A stretch of 64,000 nt of DNA, from NCBI RefSeq assembly GCF_003626645.1, contig NZ_RBAM01000017.1:44423-108422 (forward strand), written 5' to 3'. Each line of letters opens with the position of its first letter. Position 1 is the stretch's first letter. A program made the translations under genes and the position numbers. Source of the DNA: Streptomyces klenkii (GTDB taxonomy: Bacteria; Actinomycetota; Actinomycetes; Streptomycetales; Streptomycetaceae). The notes under the pieces were generated by a model, which had not been told where the DNA came from, made no database searches, and was given only the letters and a program-made list of their open reading frames with translations. Of this stretch, positions 1 through 8,684 are shown in pieces.

Positions 1-1476
1 GTTGGCGCCGGGGCCGCTGTTGCCCGCGGAGATCACCAGCTGGACGCCGTAGGTGTCGATCAGGCGCGTGTAGAGCTCGGAGCGGGCGTTGTTGCCGTCG
101 TTGAGCGCGGGCAGGCCGCCGATCGACATGTTGACGATGTCGACGCCGCGGTTGACCACGAGGTCGATCATGCCCTCGGTGAGGGCGACGTTGGTGCAGC
201 CGCCGGTCCAGGTGCAGGCCCGGGAGGAGACGAGCTTGGCGCCGGGCGCCGCGCCGTTCATCTTCCCGCCGAAGAGGCCGTTGGCCGCGGTGATGCCCGC
301 GACGTGCGTGCCGTGCTCGGACTCGATGACGCCGATGTTGACGAAGTCGGCCTTCTTGCCGATCCAGTCGCCGCCCTTGGGGTCCATCGGCACGTCCTTG
401 CGGATCTGCACGACGAACGGGATGCGCTCGGCGATCGGGGTCTTCGGGTCGTCCTTGCCGAAGTAGCCGACCTGGAAGCCGTCCTTGTAGGGCTTCAGTT
501 CCTCGTCGTTGGTGAAGTTGCCGTCGTCGTCGAGGTCGACGCGGACGGTGCCCTTCGCCTTGTCGTAGAGGACGGCCCACGAGTCGGTGGTGTCGCCGTC
601 CCGGTTGAGGTCGCCCTTCATGTCGCCGCCGGCGGTGACCTTCTCCCGGAAGAGGGCGACCTGGTAGGTGCCGTTGCCGGGCGCCGTGTAGCTGCGGCCG
701 TTGAAGGAGAACGACGGCCCGGAGACGTCGGCCGTCATCGGCAGCCAGGTGCCGTCCTGGTCGGTGAGCGGGTCGGTCGCCGTGACCCAGTCGACGATCT
801 TGCGCTCGCCGGTGCTGGTCTTCTGGAGCGCCGGGTGGCCGAGGTCGATGCCGGAGTCGAGGATGCCGGTGGTCACGCCGCGGCCGTCGGCCTTGGGGTG
901 GTCCTCGGTGAAGCCCACGGCGCCGGTCTCGAAGGCCGGCTGGTACGGGTTCTTCGCCGGGGTGTCCTTGCCGGGCCCGGGGCGGCTGCCGGCCCCGGCG
1001 CGGCGGGCGCCCTCGGCCGCGTCGGCGCGCGGCGTCGGGTCCGGCAGCTTGATCTCCTGCTTGAGGTCGATGCCGTGCACCGAGCCCAGCTTCTGCGCCT
1101 CGGCGATGGCGGCGTCCGCCTTGGCCGTGGGCACGGTGGCCCGGACGTAGCCGAGCTTGTCGTCCGTGCGGCCCACGGACGCGCCCTTGATGGCCCCGAG
1201 CTTGCCGGTGACCTGGCCGGTCTGCCCCGGAGCGGTGGCGATCATCATGGTGACCGTCTTGTCGCCGCCGGCCTTGGCGCCGGCGAGGAGCGCGGCGTCC
1301 TGCGAACCGAGCTTGTCCGCCGGGGACTTGACGGGCCCCGGGGCGGGCAGCGGGTCGTCGGCGAAGGCGGGCGCCGCGCCCGCGGCCGAGAGGGCGGCCA
1401 CGAGGGAGGCCGCGACGGCTATTCGCGCCGTGCGTCTGGAGCCGCCGGGGCGGGTGGTGCGGGATTCGGGGGTCAT
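1..1476 (-). CDS. Secreted S8 (subtilisin-like) serine peptidase, C-terminus cut by window edge
   Basis: The reading frame runs from an ATG at 1476 off the left edge, so 492 residues are visible. An AGGG element six bases upstream favours this ATG over the in-frame ATG at 1482. The N-terminus has an Arg-rich start, a hydrophobic core and an Ala-rich end near residue 39, which reads as a Sec signal peptide. A propeptide-like stretch follows. The catalytic Asp lies in ILDSGID (about residue 207), the His in HGTHVAG (about 387), and the oxyanion Asn in SAGNSGPGAN close to the edge. The catalytic Ser lies outside the window. About 180 residues separate Asp and His, far more than in subtilisin, and this insert carries Asp-rich loops (DLNRDGD, DLDDDGN) that look like calcium sites. 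A large Asp-His insert is also known from tripeptidyl-peptidase II-type S8 enzymes. An extracellular protease role is very likely; the substrate is unknown. Confidence 0.9.
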   Translation of the reverse strand, partial: MTPESRTTRPGGSRRTARIAVAASLVAALSAAGAAPAFADDPLPAPGPVKSPADKLGSQDAALLAGAKAGGDKTVTMMIATAPGQTGQVTGKLGAIKGASVGRTDDKLGYVRATVPTAKADAAIAEAQKLGSVHGIDLKQEIKLPDPTPRADAAEGARRAGAGSRPGPGKDTPAKNPYQPAFETGAVGFTEDHPKADGRGVTTGILDSGIDLGHPALQKTSTGERKIVDWVTATDPLTDQDGTWLPMTADVSGPSFSFNGRSYTAPGNGTYQVALFREKVTAGGDMKGDLNRDGDTTDSWAVLYDKAKGTVRVDLDDDGNFTNDEELKPYKDGFQVGYFGKDDPKTPIAERIPFVVQIRKDVPMDPKGGDWIGKKADFVNIGVIESEHGTHVAGITAANGLFGGKMNGAAPGAKLVSSRACTWTGGCTNVALTEGMIDLVVNRGVDIVNMSIGGLPALNDGNNARSELYTRLIDTYGVQLVISAGNSGPGAN

Positions 1477-1964
1477 GACCATCCCTGGCTGAAATTGACG
1501 TGAAGGTGCCGCTGAACAGCGGACGTCCGGAAATCGGAGCCGGATGACCGATCACTTTTATGGAAGTGACGGGGGTTTGGGGAGAGTTGTCGGAGCTCGA
1601 AGGTAAGGATGGCGTAAACCCGCCAGGCGCCACTCGGGAGGAAGCGTGACGGAGGCCGTGAAGCGGTCAGCCGCGTTCTCGCAGCTCAGAGGCTGTAGGG
1701 CAAACGGACTACAGCACGCGCCCCAAAGGCGGCCCAGTGTTCCCCCCGAGAGTGAACGCTGAGTGAGCGTCAGTCCGCCAGGGGACGAGTGCTGTATGTC
1801 CGTTCGCATTCGCCAAGATCGATGTGCGGTGATCGGCGGCGGCCGTTGCGGCCGCGTTCACGCCCAGGTCACCCCCGCTGCCAACGATCCTCGGTAGGAA
1901 GGATCGCTGCCGGCACGCTCCGCAGCCCGTAGCCCGCTTCGCGTTCGCACTCGGGGAGACCGCT
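1477..1964. other. Divergent intergenic region between the S8 protease and the metallophosphoesterase
   Basis: This 488-base stretch must hold two divergent promoters. It contains an inverted repeat ATCACTT-N6-AAGTGAC at 1551-1570, on the protease side, which could be an operator. It also contains a perfect short hairpin CGATCCT/AGGATCG at 1885-1906, in the probable leader of the phosphoesterase. The reading frames that cross it have atypical amino-acid composition and no ribosome binding site, so I see no gene here. Confidence 0.5.
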
Positions 1965-3704
1965 ATGCACCGCAGATCCGACAGATCCGCAGACGCCCGC
2001 CTCGACCGCCGTACGTTCCTCGCGGCGGCGGGTGCCGCGACCGCCGCCACCGGCATCGGCCTGGCCCTGGGGACCGACGCCGTACCGGCCGCGGCGCAGC
2101 CACCGGATCCGGGCCCGGGGGCGGCCGCCTCCGCGGGCGCGAACGCCGCGTCCGTCTACGGCCCGAACGGCGCCGGCACCACGCTCGTCTCGGTCGCCGC
2201 CCCGCGCGGCACCGGCGGCTACCGGCGGCTCGGCGACGGCCCCGGCTGGCCCCGGCAGACCCGCTCCGAGCTGGCCGAGCCGCAGCGCGGCCGCGAGGAC
2301 CGGCGCACGACCCTCGCGTCCTTCGTGCAGTTCACCGACCTGCACCTGACGGATGTCCAGCACCCGCTGCGCTACGAGTTCTTCCGGGCCGGCGAGCCCG
2401 GCGCGTGGCGGCCGCACGAGGCGCTGACCCTGCCCGGCGTCGTCTCGCTCATCGAGCGCGTCAACCGGCTCCGGCACGGGCCCGCGACGGGCTCGCCGCT
2501 GTCCTTCGTCATCACCACCGGCGACAACGGCGACGAGAACGCCAAGATCGAGGCGGAGTGGTTCCTGACCGCGATGAGCGGCGGCCGCATGACCCCCAAC
2601 ACCGGTGACCCGCGCCACTACGAGGGCGTCCAGAACAGCGGCCTGAAGCTGTTCTGGCAGCCCGAGAGCGCCCTGCGCGACCAGGACAAGCAGGCCGGCT
2701 ACCCGCGCATCCCCGGCTACCTCGGCGCGGCCACCCGCCAGGTCAACAGCCCCGGCCTCAACGTGCCCTGGTACTCCACCTACGGCAACCACGACGGTCT
2801 CTCCGGCGGCTGTTACCCGGCCGCGGGCACCTTCATCGCCGAGGCCGCGACCGGCGGCAAGAAGCTCCAGACCATCTCGGCCGCCGAGGCCAAGTGGCTG
2901 ATGGAGGGCGAGTCCAAGGGCGTCGACCCCAAGGGCAAGCGCATAGAGGATCTGCTGAAGGCGCACAAGAAGGAGATGCGAACCGTCACCCCCGACCCCC
3001 GCCGGGTCCCGCTGACGGCGCGTCAGTACGTGGCGGCCCACCTCGACCCGCGCTACAAGGGCCGCGGCCCCGTCGGCCACGGCTACACCCGCGAGAACCT
3101 CGACACCGGCAACCTCTACTACTCCTTCAAGATCTCCGACAAGGTCATCGGCATCAGCCTCGACACCACCGACCCCGGCGGCCACTACCAGGGCTCGCTC
3201 GGCACCGCACAGCTGCGCTGGCTGGAGAACACCCTCAAGCGCTACGAGGACAAGTACGCCCTCGTCTTCAGCCACCACCCCAGCTGGAGCATGGACAACC
3301 TCACCCCCGACCCCACCCGCCCCGGCGAGGACCGCCACGACGGCAACGAGCTCATCGCCGTCCTCCAGGACCACAGCAACGTCCTCGCCTGGATCAACGG
3401 CCACAGCCACCGCAACCGGATCCGCCCCCGCGGCAGCTTCTGGGAGATCGCCACCGCCTCGCACGTCGACTACCCGCAGCTCGCGCGCGTCATCGAGGTC
3501 ACGGACAACCACGACGGGACGGTCTCGCTCTTCACCACCCTCATCGAGTCCGCCGCGCCCTACCGCACCGACTTCGGCGACCTCTCCCAGACCGGCCTCG
3601 CCTCCCTCTACCGCGAACTCGCCTTCAACGCGCCCGGATCGGACACCTCCCTCGGCGGGGCGCCCGGCGACCGCAACACCGAACTCCTGCTGTCCCGCCG
3701 CTGA
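1965..3704 (+). CDS. Tat-exported metallophosphoesterase (TIGR03767-like)
   Basis: The product has 579 residues and starts at an ATG preceded by GGGGAG. The N-terminus carries a twin-arginine signal (DRRTFLAAAGAAT, about residues 14-26) followed by an Ala-rich segment, so export of the folded enzyme is expected. The calcineurin-like metal-binding motifs appear in order: D-x-H in FTDLHL (about 125), GDN in TTGDNGDE (about 187), GNHD in YGNHDG (about 274), a His pair in FSHHPSW (about 436) and GHSH in INGHSHR (about 478). These residues bind two metal ions and hydrolyse phosphate esters. Length and motif spacing fit the actinobacterial TIGR03767 family, whose substrate is not established. It is transcribed away from the S8 protease and ends just before a convergent gene. 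Confidence 0.88.
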   Translation: MHRRSDRSADARLDRRTFLAAAGAATAATGIGLALGTDAVPAAAQPPDPGPGAAASAGANAASVYGPNGAGTTLVSVAAPRGTGGYRRLGDGPGWPRQTRSELAEPQRGREDRRTTLASFVQFTDLHLTDVQHPLRYEFFRAGEPGAWRPHEALTLPGVVSLIERVNRLRHGPATGSPLSFVITTGDNGDENAKIEAEWFLTAMSGGRMTPNTGDPRHYEGVQNSGLKLFWQPESALRDQDKQAGYPRIPGYLGAATRQVNSPGLNVPWYSTYGNHDGLSGGCYPAAGTFIAEAATGGKKLQTISAAEAKWLMEGESKGVDPKGKRIEDLLKAHKKEMRTVTPDPRRVPLTARQYVAAHLDPRYKGRGPVGHGYTRENLDTGNLYYSFKISDKVIGISLDTTDPGGHYQGSLGTAQLRWLENTLKRYEDKYALVFSHHPSWSMDNLTPDPTRPGEDRHDGNELIAVLQDHSNVLAWINGHSHRNRIRPRGSFWEIATASHVDYPQLARVIEVTDNHDGTVSLFTTLIESAAPYRTDFGDLSQTGLASLYRELAFNAPGSDTSLGGAPGDRNTELLLSRR

Positions 3705-3711
3705 GGCGGCC

Positions 3712-4776
3712 TCACCGGGGCAGCACCACCAGATACGCGGCAGGGTCGCGGTCGGCCGACGCCATCAGGGCGGTACGGACCACCGCGGCCTGCTGCTGCG
3801 GCGACTCCCGCAGCTTCTTCGGCGTGACGTGCACGACCATCACCCCGAGCCGCTCCAGGTGCTCCCGCTTGCGGAACTGCGCCGACCACACCGCGTCCTC
3901 GTCCTGCCGGGGCGTGCGCGCGTCGATTTCCACGGCCACGCTGTGCTCGGGCCAGTACGCGTCCACCCGGCCCAGCTGCGGGCCGCCGGGCAGCCGCAGG
4001 TCCACGTTCCACAGCGGCGCGGGCAGCTGGTGGTCGCGCACCAGGTCGTAGAGCCGCCCCTCGGCGACGGCCCGCCCCTCGGCCAGCAGCGTGTCCACCG
4101 CGTCCACCACGTGGGAGCGCCCCAGCAGCCGCGCCCGCGTCAACTCCTGCACGACCGCGGCCGCTTCGCAGTGACCGCCGCGCACCGACTCCGCCAGCAG
4201 CCGACGCACCGTCGAGGCGTCGGTCAGCTGCCCGACCGTGTCCGCGACCGCCCGCGCGACCGGCGCGACCGGCAGCCCGGTCACCAGCCGCGGGCGCGGC
4301 AGGGAGTGCGCCCGCACGATCCGTACGAAGCCGGACGCCCGCAGCCGGCGGGTGCGCGGCACGAGCACGTCGATGTGGTCGAGGGCGAGCAGCGGGGGCA
4401 CGGACGTGAAGCGGTGCAGGGCCAGCGCCGCCGCCCCGGTGATCATCGCGGGCCCGTACGGGCCGGCCGCCGCCTCCCGGGCCGCGGCGGTGGCGGTGCC
4501 CGGGCCCGGCTGCACGGGCCGGCCCTGGGTGCGCGGCAGCGTGTACAGCAGGGCGGCGTGCAGCCGCTCCTCGCTGGTGGCGGGCCCCGTGCGGAGCAGG
4601 AAGACGCCGGGCAGCAGCTGCTGCCAGGGCCCGCCGGGGCGGCAGCGCTCCCCGGCAGTGGGTCCGGACACACCGTGGTCGCGCAGCTGACGTGCGGTCA
4701 TGACACGGTGACGGACGTCGGAGAGGTGGTGCAGGGGGCGCGGGGAGAGAGGGGTGTCGGAGTTCATGCCCGGCAC
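3712..4776 (-). CDS. AbiEi-antitoxin-like / DUF559-type endonuclease-fold protein
   Basis: This 354-residue protein ends seven bases from the stop of the convergent phosphoesterase gene. The N-terminal third (DVRHRVMTARQLRDHGVS..., then WQQLLPGVFLLRTGP) resembles the winged-helix N-terminal domain of AbiEi-type antitoxins and DUF559 proteins. The C-terminal part (VDAYWPEHSVAVEIDAR, then FRKREHLERLGVMVVHVT) has the core pattern of a Vsr/DUF559 restriction-like fold, with candidate metal ligands Asp and Glu. Such two-part proteins are common in actinobacteria and usually stand alone without a partner toxin, as here. The start is either the GTG at 4776 or the ATG three codons later at 4767; neither has an ideal ribosome binding site. 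Function is unproven. Confidence 0.7.
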   Translation of the reverse strand: MPGMNSDTPLSPRPLHHLSDVRHRVMTARQLRDHGVSGPTAGERCRPGGPWQQLLPGVFLLRTGPATSEERLHAALLYTLPRTQGRPVQPGPGTATAAAREAAAGPYGPAMITGAAALALHRFTSVPPLLALDHIDVLVPRTRRLRASGFVRIVRAHSLPRPRLVTGLPVAPVARAVADTVGQLTDASTVRRLLAESVRGGHCEAAAVVQELTRARLLGRSHVVDAVDTLLAEGRAVAEGRLYDLVRDHQLPAPLWNVDLRLPGGPQLGRVDAYWPEHSVAVEIDARTPRQDEDAVWSAQFRKREHLERLGVMVVHVTPKKLRESPQQQAAVVRTALMASADRDPAAYLVVLPR

Positions 4777-5136
4777 GTTCCCGTGTCCGCGGCGGGCCCT
4801 AACCCGGTGTTACGTGTCCGTCGACAATTCAGGACAACGCCGCCCTAAAGTACGGATGTTCGACGACCGGCCCGCCTTGCGGACCGGGGCCGGACGCTTG
4901 GCCTTCGGGTCAGGACCGGACGCTTGGCGGTCGGGCCGCGGCCGTGCTCTTGGTCTTCGAGCCGGGGCGGCATCCCTCCCGTCTCCGCCGCATGCGGCTT
5001 CTTGTGTCCGCCGCGACGGCGAGAAACCCCGTGCCACGCATTCGGCGGTGCCGGACGGCGCCCGGCCCGGCCGGAACGGGAACGCACCGGCTGCGGGGCC
5101 ACCCCGCAGCCGGACCGTACCCCGCGCGCCGCGGAG
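4777..5136. other. Intergenic region downstream of pepN
   Basis: This 360-base stretch lies between the stop of aminopeptidase N and the start of the AbiEi-like gene, both on the minus strand. It holds a GC-rich block with two copies of the word GGACGCTTGGC near 4890-4930 and a degenerate copy of the nested inverted repeat described at 61253. I see no credible coding frame. Confidence 0.5.
4961..5058. repeat. Nested inverted repeat, copy A (degenerate)
   Basis: On the plus strand this copy has an inner hairpin made of CCGCCGCATGCGGC and CCGCCGCGACGGCGAG, followed by the right outer arm CGGCGGTGCCGG. The left outer arm has decayed. The inner right arm differs by one base from the equivalent part of the copy at 61308-61324, which ties it to the same family. 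It lies just after the pepN stop. Confidence 0.55.
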
Positions 5137-7731
5137 TTACTCCGCGGCGCGATCGCACTCCTGCGCCCGCAGCGCGCGGGCAAGGTCGTCCCGCGCTTCC
5201 AGCACGAGACGGCGCAGCGCCGCGGGCGAACCCTCGTGCTCCGCGAGCCACGCGTCCGCCGCGCCAAGGGTGCGGGAGTCGTCCTGAAGGCTCGGGAAGA
5301 GCCCCCGCACGACGGCCATCGCGTACTCGATGGACCGCTCGCGCCAGATGCCCTCGATCGCCGCGAAGTAGCGCTCGGCGTACGGCGCGAGCAGCTCCCG
5401 CTGCCCGGGCTGGTCGAAGCCCGCGATCGTGGCCTCGGCGAGGGCGTTGGAGAGCTTGTCGGAGCCGGTGACGGCCTCCCACGCCTCCTCCTTGACCGCG
5501 ACGGACGGCCGGGACGCCAGGCAGCGGACGCTGTGCCGCTCGCCGGAGGCGGTGTTGTCGCGGGCCAGCTCCGCGGCGACCGCCGCCTCGTCGGCCGCGC
5601 CCTGCCCGGCCAGCGCGGCCAGGAACGCCCAGCGCAGCTCCTGGTCCACCTCCAGCCCGTCGATCTGCGCGGAGCCGTCGAGCAGGCCGCGCAGCAGCTG
5701 GAGGTGGGAGGCGTCCGCGGCCAGCTGGGCGAAGAAGCGCGCCCAGGCCAGCTGGTGGCCGCTGCCCGGCTCGGCGCGCCGCAGCTCGCGCAGCGCGCCC
5801 TCGGCGAGCTCGCGCCCGCCCCGCTCGCGCCACGCGGGCGCCGCGTAGTGCACGAGCGCGGACCGGGCCCACGCTTGCAGCATCTGGAGCACGCCGACCT
5901 CGCTCTCGGCGCCCGCGAACCGCTCGACGAGGCCGACGAAGTCGCGGGCGGGCATCAGCCCGTCGCGCGTGAGGTTCCACAGCGCCGACCAGCACAGGGC
6001 GCGGGCCAGCGGGTCGGCGATGTCGCCGAGGTGCGCGCGCAGGGTGTCCAGGGAGCCCTCGTCGAAGCGGACCTTGCAGTAGGTCAGGTCCTCGTCGTTG
6101 ACCAGGATCAGCTCGGGCCGCTCGGCACCGGCCAGCCCGGTCACGACCGTGCGCGGGCCCGCGACGTCCACCTCGGTGCCGGCGTAGCGCACGAGCGCGC
6201 CGTCCGCCCCCTCGCGGCGGTAGAGGCCCACGGCCACGCGGTGCGGGCGCAGCTCGGGGTGCTCGGGGGAGGCCTCCTGCACGATCGCGAGTTCGGTGAT
6301 CCGGTCGGCGGCGTCGTACGTGGCCAGCGGCGTGAGCGAGTTGACGCCCGCGGTCTGGAGCCAGGACCGTGCCCAGGCGGCCATGTCCCGGCCCGAGGTC
6401 TCCTCCAGCACCTCCAGCAGGTGCGACAGGCGGGTGTTGCCGAAGGCGTGCCGCTTGAAGTAGCGCCGGGCGCCCTCCAGGAAGGCCTCCCGCCCCACGT
6501 AGGCGACGAGCTGCTTGAGGACGGAGGCGCCCTTGGCGTACGTGATGCCGTCGAAGTTGAGCTTGGCCTCCTCCAGGTCGTGGATGTCGGCCGTGACCGG
6601 GTGCGTGGAGGGCAGCTGGTCGGCGCGGTAGGCCCAGGCCTTGCGGCGGTTGGCGAAGGTGATCCAGCCGCCCGTGAAGCGGGTCGCCTCGACCATGGAG
6701 AAGGTGCCCATGAAGTCCGCGAAGGACTCCTTGAGCCACAGGTCGTCCCACCACTCCATGGTCACCAGGTCGCCGAACCACATGTGCGCCATCTCGTGGA
6801 GGATGACGTTGGCCCGGCCCTCGTAAGCCGTCTGCGTCACCTTGCCGCGGAAGACGAACTCCTCGCGGAAGGTCACCAGGCCCGGGTTCTCCATCGCGCC
6901 GAGGTTGTACTCGGGCACGAACGCCTGGTCGTACTTCCCGAAGGGGTACGGGTAGTCGAAGTTGTCGTGGAAGAAGTCCAGGCCCTGCTTGGTGACGGTG
7001 AAGATGTCGTCGGCGTCGAAGTGCCGGGCCAGGCCCTTGCGGCACAGCGCGGCCAGCGGGATCTCCAGGGCCGTGCCGTCCGGCAGCTTGCGGCTGTAGT
7101 GGTCGCGGACCACGTGGTACGGGCCGGCCACGACCGCCGTGATGTACGTGGAGATCGGCAGCGTCTTCGCGAACCGCCAGGTGGCGGCGCCGGGCCCGGC
7201 GGGCTCGGGCTCGCCGGCCCGCTCCCCGTTGCCCAGCACCGTCCAGCCGGCCGGGGCGGTCACCGCGAGCGAGAACGGCGCCTTGAGGTCGGGCTGCTCG
7301 AAGTTCGCGAAGACGCGGCGGGCGTCGGCGGGCTCGTACTGGGTGTAGAGGTAGACCTCGCCGTCCTCGGGGTCCTCGAAGCGGTGCAGGCCCTCGCCGG
7401 TCCGGCTGTAGGCGCACTGCGCGTCGACGACCAGGACGTTCTCGGCGGCCAGGCCGTCCAGCGCGATCCGCGCGCCGTCGAAGACGGCGGCCGGGTCCAG
7501 CGCGCGGCCGTTGAGCGTCACGGCCGTGACGGCGGGCGCCAGCAGGTCCGCGAAGGTCGCCGCGCCGGGCTCGGTGCAGCGGAAGCGCACGGTCGTCACC
7601 GACCGGAAGGTGCGGTGGTCCTGTCCCGCCCCCACCGCGGACCGCAGGTCGAGCGCCACCTCGTAGGCGTCGACGGTCAGCAGCCGGGCCCGTTCGCGGG
7701 CCTCTTCGCGGGTCAGGTTCTCACCGGGCAC
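5137..7731 (-). CDS. pepN: Aminopeptidase N (M1 family metallopeptidase)
   Basis: The product has 864 residues from a GTG at 7731, chosen because GAGGGAG sits seven bases upstream; the open frame extends further upstream but without M1-like sequence. The substrate-recognition motif GAMEN is near residue 278. The zinc site HEMAH is near residue 311 and its third ligand Glu lies in WLKESFA about 19 residues later. The rest matches an M1 N-terminal beta domain, a thermolysin-like catalytic domain and a long helical C-terminal domain (ERAP1-like). It is a cytoplasmic enzyme that removes N-terminal residues from peptides and finishes protein turnover begun by proteases such as Clp and the proteasome. 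It is divergent from the reductase gene at 7838, sharing a 106-base promoter region. Confidence 0.96.
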   Translation of the reverse strand: MPGENLTREEARERARLLTVDAYEVALDLRSAVGAGQDHRTFRSVTTVRFRCTEPGAATFADLLAPAVTAVTLNGRALDPAAVFDGARIALDGLAAENVLVVDAQCAYSRTGEGLHRFEDPEDGEVYLYTQYEPADARRVFANFEQPDLKAPFSLAVTAPAGWTVLGNGERAGEPEPAGPGAATWRFAKTLPISTYITAVVAGPYHVVRDHYSRKLPDGTALEIPLAALCRKGLARHFDADDIFTVTKQGLDFFHDNFDYPYPFGKYDQAFVPEYNLGAMENPGLVTFREEFVFRGKVTQTAYEGRANVILHEMAHMWFGDLVTMEWWDDLWLKESFADFMGTFSMVEATRFTGGWITFANRRKAWAYRADQLPSTHPVTADIHDLEEAKLNFDGITYAKGASVLKQLVAYVGREAFLEGARRYFKRHAFGNTRLSHLLEVLEETSGRDMAAWARSWLQTAGVNSLTPLATYDAADRITELAIVQEASPEHPELRPHRVAVGLYRREGADGALVRYAGTEVDVAGPRTVVTGLAGAERPELILVNDEDLTYCKVRFDEGSLDTLRAHLGDIADPLARALCWSALWNLTRDGLMPARDFVGLVERFAGAESEVGVLQMLQAWARSALVHYAAPAWRERGGRELAEGALRELRRAEPGSGHQLAWARFFAQLAADASHLQLLRGLLDGSAQIDGLEVDQELRWAFLAALAGQGAADEAAVAAELARDNTASGERHSVRCLASRPSVAVKEEAWEAVTGSDKLSNALAEATIAGFDQPGQRELLAPYAERYFAAIEGIWRERSIEYAMAVVRGLFPSLQDDSRTLGAADAWLAEHEGSPAALRRLVLEARDDLARALRAQECDRAAE

Positions 7732-7837
7732 GTCGGGACTCCCTCTGCTGGATGGTGTGTGTCGGACGACAGCGGAATCATGGCACGGGGTGTGTTTGTT
7801 GAAACGGCGAATAAACAGCCCTTCTGAGGAGACCGCC

Positions 7838-8479
7838 GTGACCGCTGTGGAGACCAAGACCCCCGTCGACTTCTGGTTCGACCCGCTCTGCCCCTGGGCC
7901 TGGATGACGTCTCGGTGGATGCTGGAGGTCGAGAAGGTCCGCCCCGTCGAGGTGCGCTGGCACGTGATGAGCCTCGCCGTCCTCAACGAGGACAAGCTCG
8001 ACACGATGGACGAGCGCATGCGCACGGTCATGCGGACCGAGGCGTGGGGCCCGGTGCGGGTGTGCATCGCGGCCGCCGCCAAGCACGGCGAGGACGTCCT
8101 CGGCCCGCTCTACACGGCCCTCGGCACGCGCTTCCACAACCAGGGCCTGCCGCGGGACCGCGAGACGATCGTGGCGGCGCTGGAGGAGGCCGGCCTGCCC
8201 GCCGAGCTCGCGGACGTCGCCCAGTCGGACGCGTTCGACGGCGAGCTGCGCGCCTCGCACGCCGAGGGCATCTCGAAGGTCGGCCAGGACGTCGGCACGC
8301 CGGTCATCGCGGTGCCGGGCGCCGACGGCGAGCAGATCGCCTTCTTCGGCCCGGTCGTCACCCCGGCCCCGAAGGGCGAGGCCGCGGCGCGGCTGTGGGA
8401 CGGCACGCTGCTGGTGGCGTCGACCCCGGGCTTCTACGAGATCAAGCGCACCCGCACGCAGGGCCCGGTCTTCGACTAG
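7838..8479 (+). CDS. DsbA-family, mycothiol-dependent reductase-like protein (Rv2466c family)
   Basis: The product has 213 residues from a GTG at 7838, placed by a TGAGGAG ribosome binding site six bases upstream. The thioredoxin-like N-terminus VDFWFDPLCPWAW carries the active-site Cys18. The middle is the helical insertion typical of DsbA-like proteins, and a cis-Pro segment (VGTPVIAVPG) follows near residue 150. In Mycobacterium tuberculosis Rv2466c the active site is, from memory, CPWC; here the second Cys is replaced by Ala21. This suggests a monothiol mechanism relying on mycothiol. The family reduces disulfides or nitro compounds in the cytoplasm with mycothiol as the thiol. The gene is divergent from pepN. 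Confidence 0.82.
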   Translation: MTAVETKTPVDFWFDPLCPWAWMTSRWMLEVEKVRPVEVRWHVMSLAVLNEDKLDTMDERMRTVMRTEAWGPVRVCIAAAAKHGEDVLGPLYTALGTRFHNQGLPRDRETIVAALEEAGLPAELADVAQSDAFDGELRASHAEGISKVGQDVGTPVIAVPGADGEQIAFFGPVVTPAPKGEAAARLWDGTLLVASTPGFYEIKRTRTQGPVFD

Positions 8480-8498
8480 TACCGATTGCGGTGGTTGT

Positions 8499-8603
8499 GC
8501 ATGCCGCCGGACCCTCGCCGCGGTGGCTGTTCGCCGTGGCGGCGGGCACTCTTTCCCGCCGCAGCGGCGGGAAACCGGTGTGCGCCTGTCCGGCGGTGCC
8601 GGA
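8499..8603. repeat. Nested inverted repeat, copy B
   Basis: The outer arms are GCCGCCGGA at 8503-8511 and TCCGGCGGTGCC at 8589-8600. The inner arms are GCGGCGGG at 8539-8546 and CCCGCCGC at 8555-8562 around an eight-base loop. The element fills the gap after the stop of the reductase gene and before the gene at 8685. Confidence 0.7.
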
Positions 8604-8672
8604 CCGAGCCGCATCACCGGCGGTGATCCGCCGGGAAGGCCCGGCCGACGGGCACACACGCCCCGCCTCCCT

Positions 8673-8684
8673 TAATGTCCCGGT
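8673..8684 (+). promoter_or_regulatory. Probable -10 element for a leaderless transcript
   Basis: TAATGT at 8673-8678 lies six bases before the ATG at 8685, and no ribosome binding site is visible. This spacing places transcription initiation at the start codon. Confidence 0.5.

Noticed and set aside
304..1503. Long plus-strand frame opposite the S8 protease
   Set aside because: It is the antisense shadow of a gene with clear catalytic motifs; its Val/Gly/Arg-rich composition is typical of such shadows in GC-rich DNA.
1551..1570. ATCACTT-N6-AAGTGAC as a defined operator of the protease gene
   Set aside because: The palindrome is real but matches no operator family I know, so it is mentioned only in the intergenic entry.
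1558..1809. Minus-strand frame of 83 codons in the protease/phosphoesterase gap
   Set aside because: Composition is unlike a protein of this organism, there is no ribosome binding site, and it lies over divergent promoters.
7732..8082. N-terminal extension of aminopeptidase N in the open frame
   Set aside because: It runs antisense through the reductase gene start, and a GTG with an ideal ribosome binding site lies at 7731.
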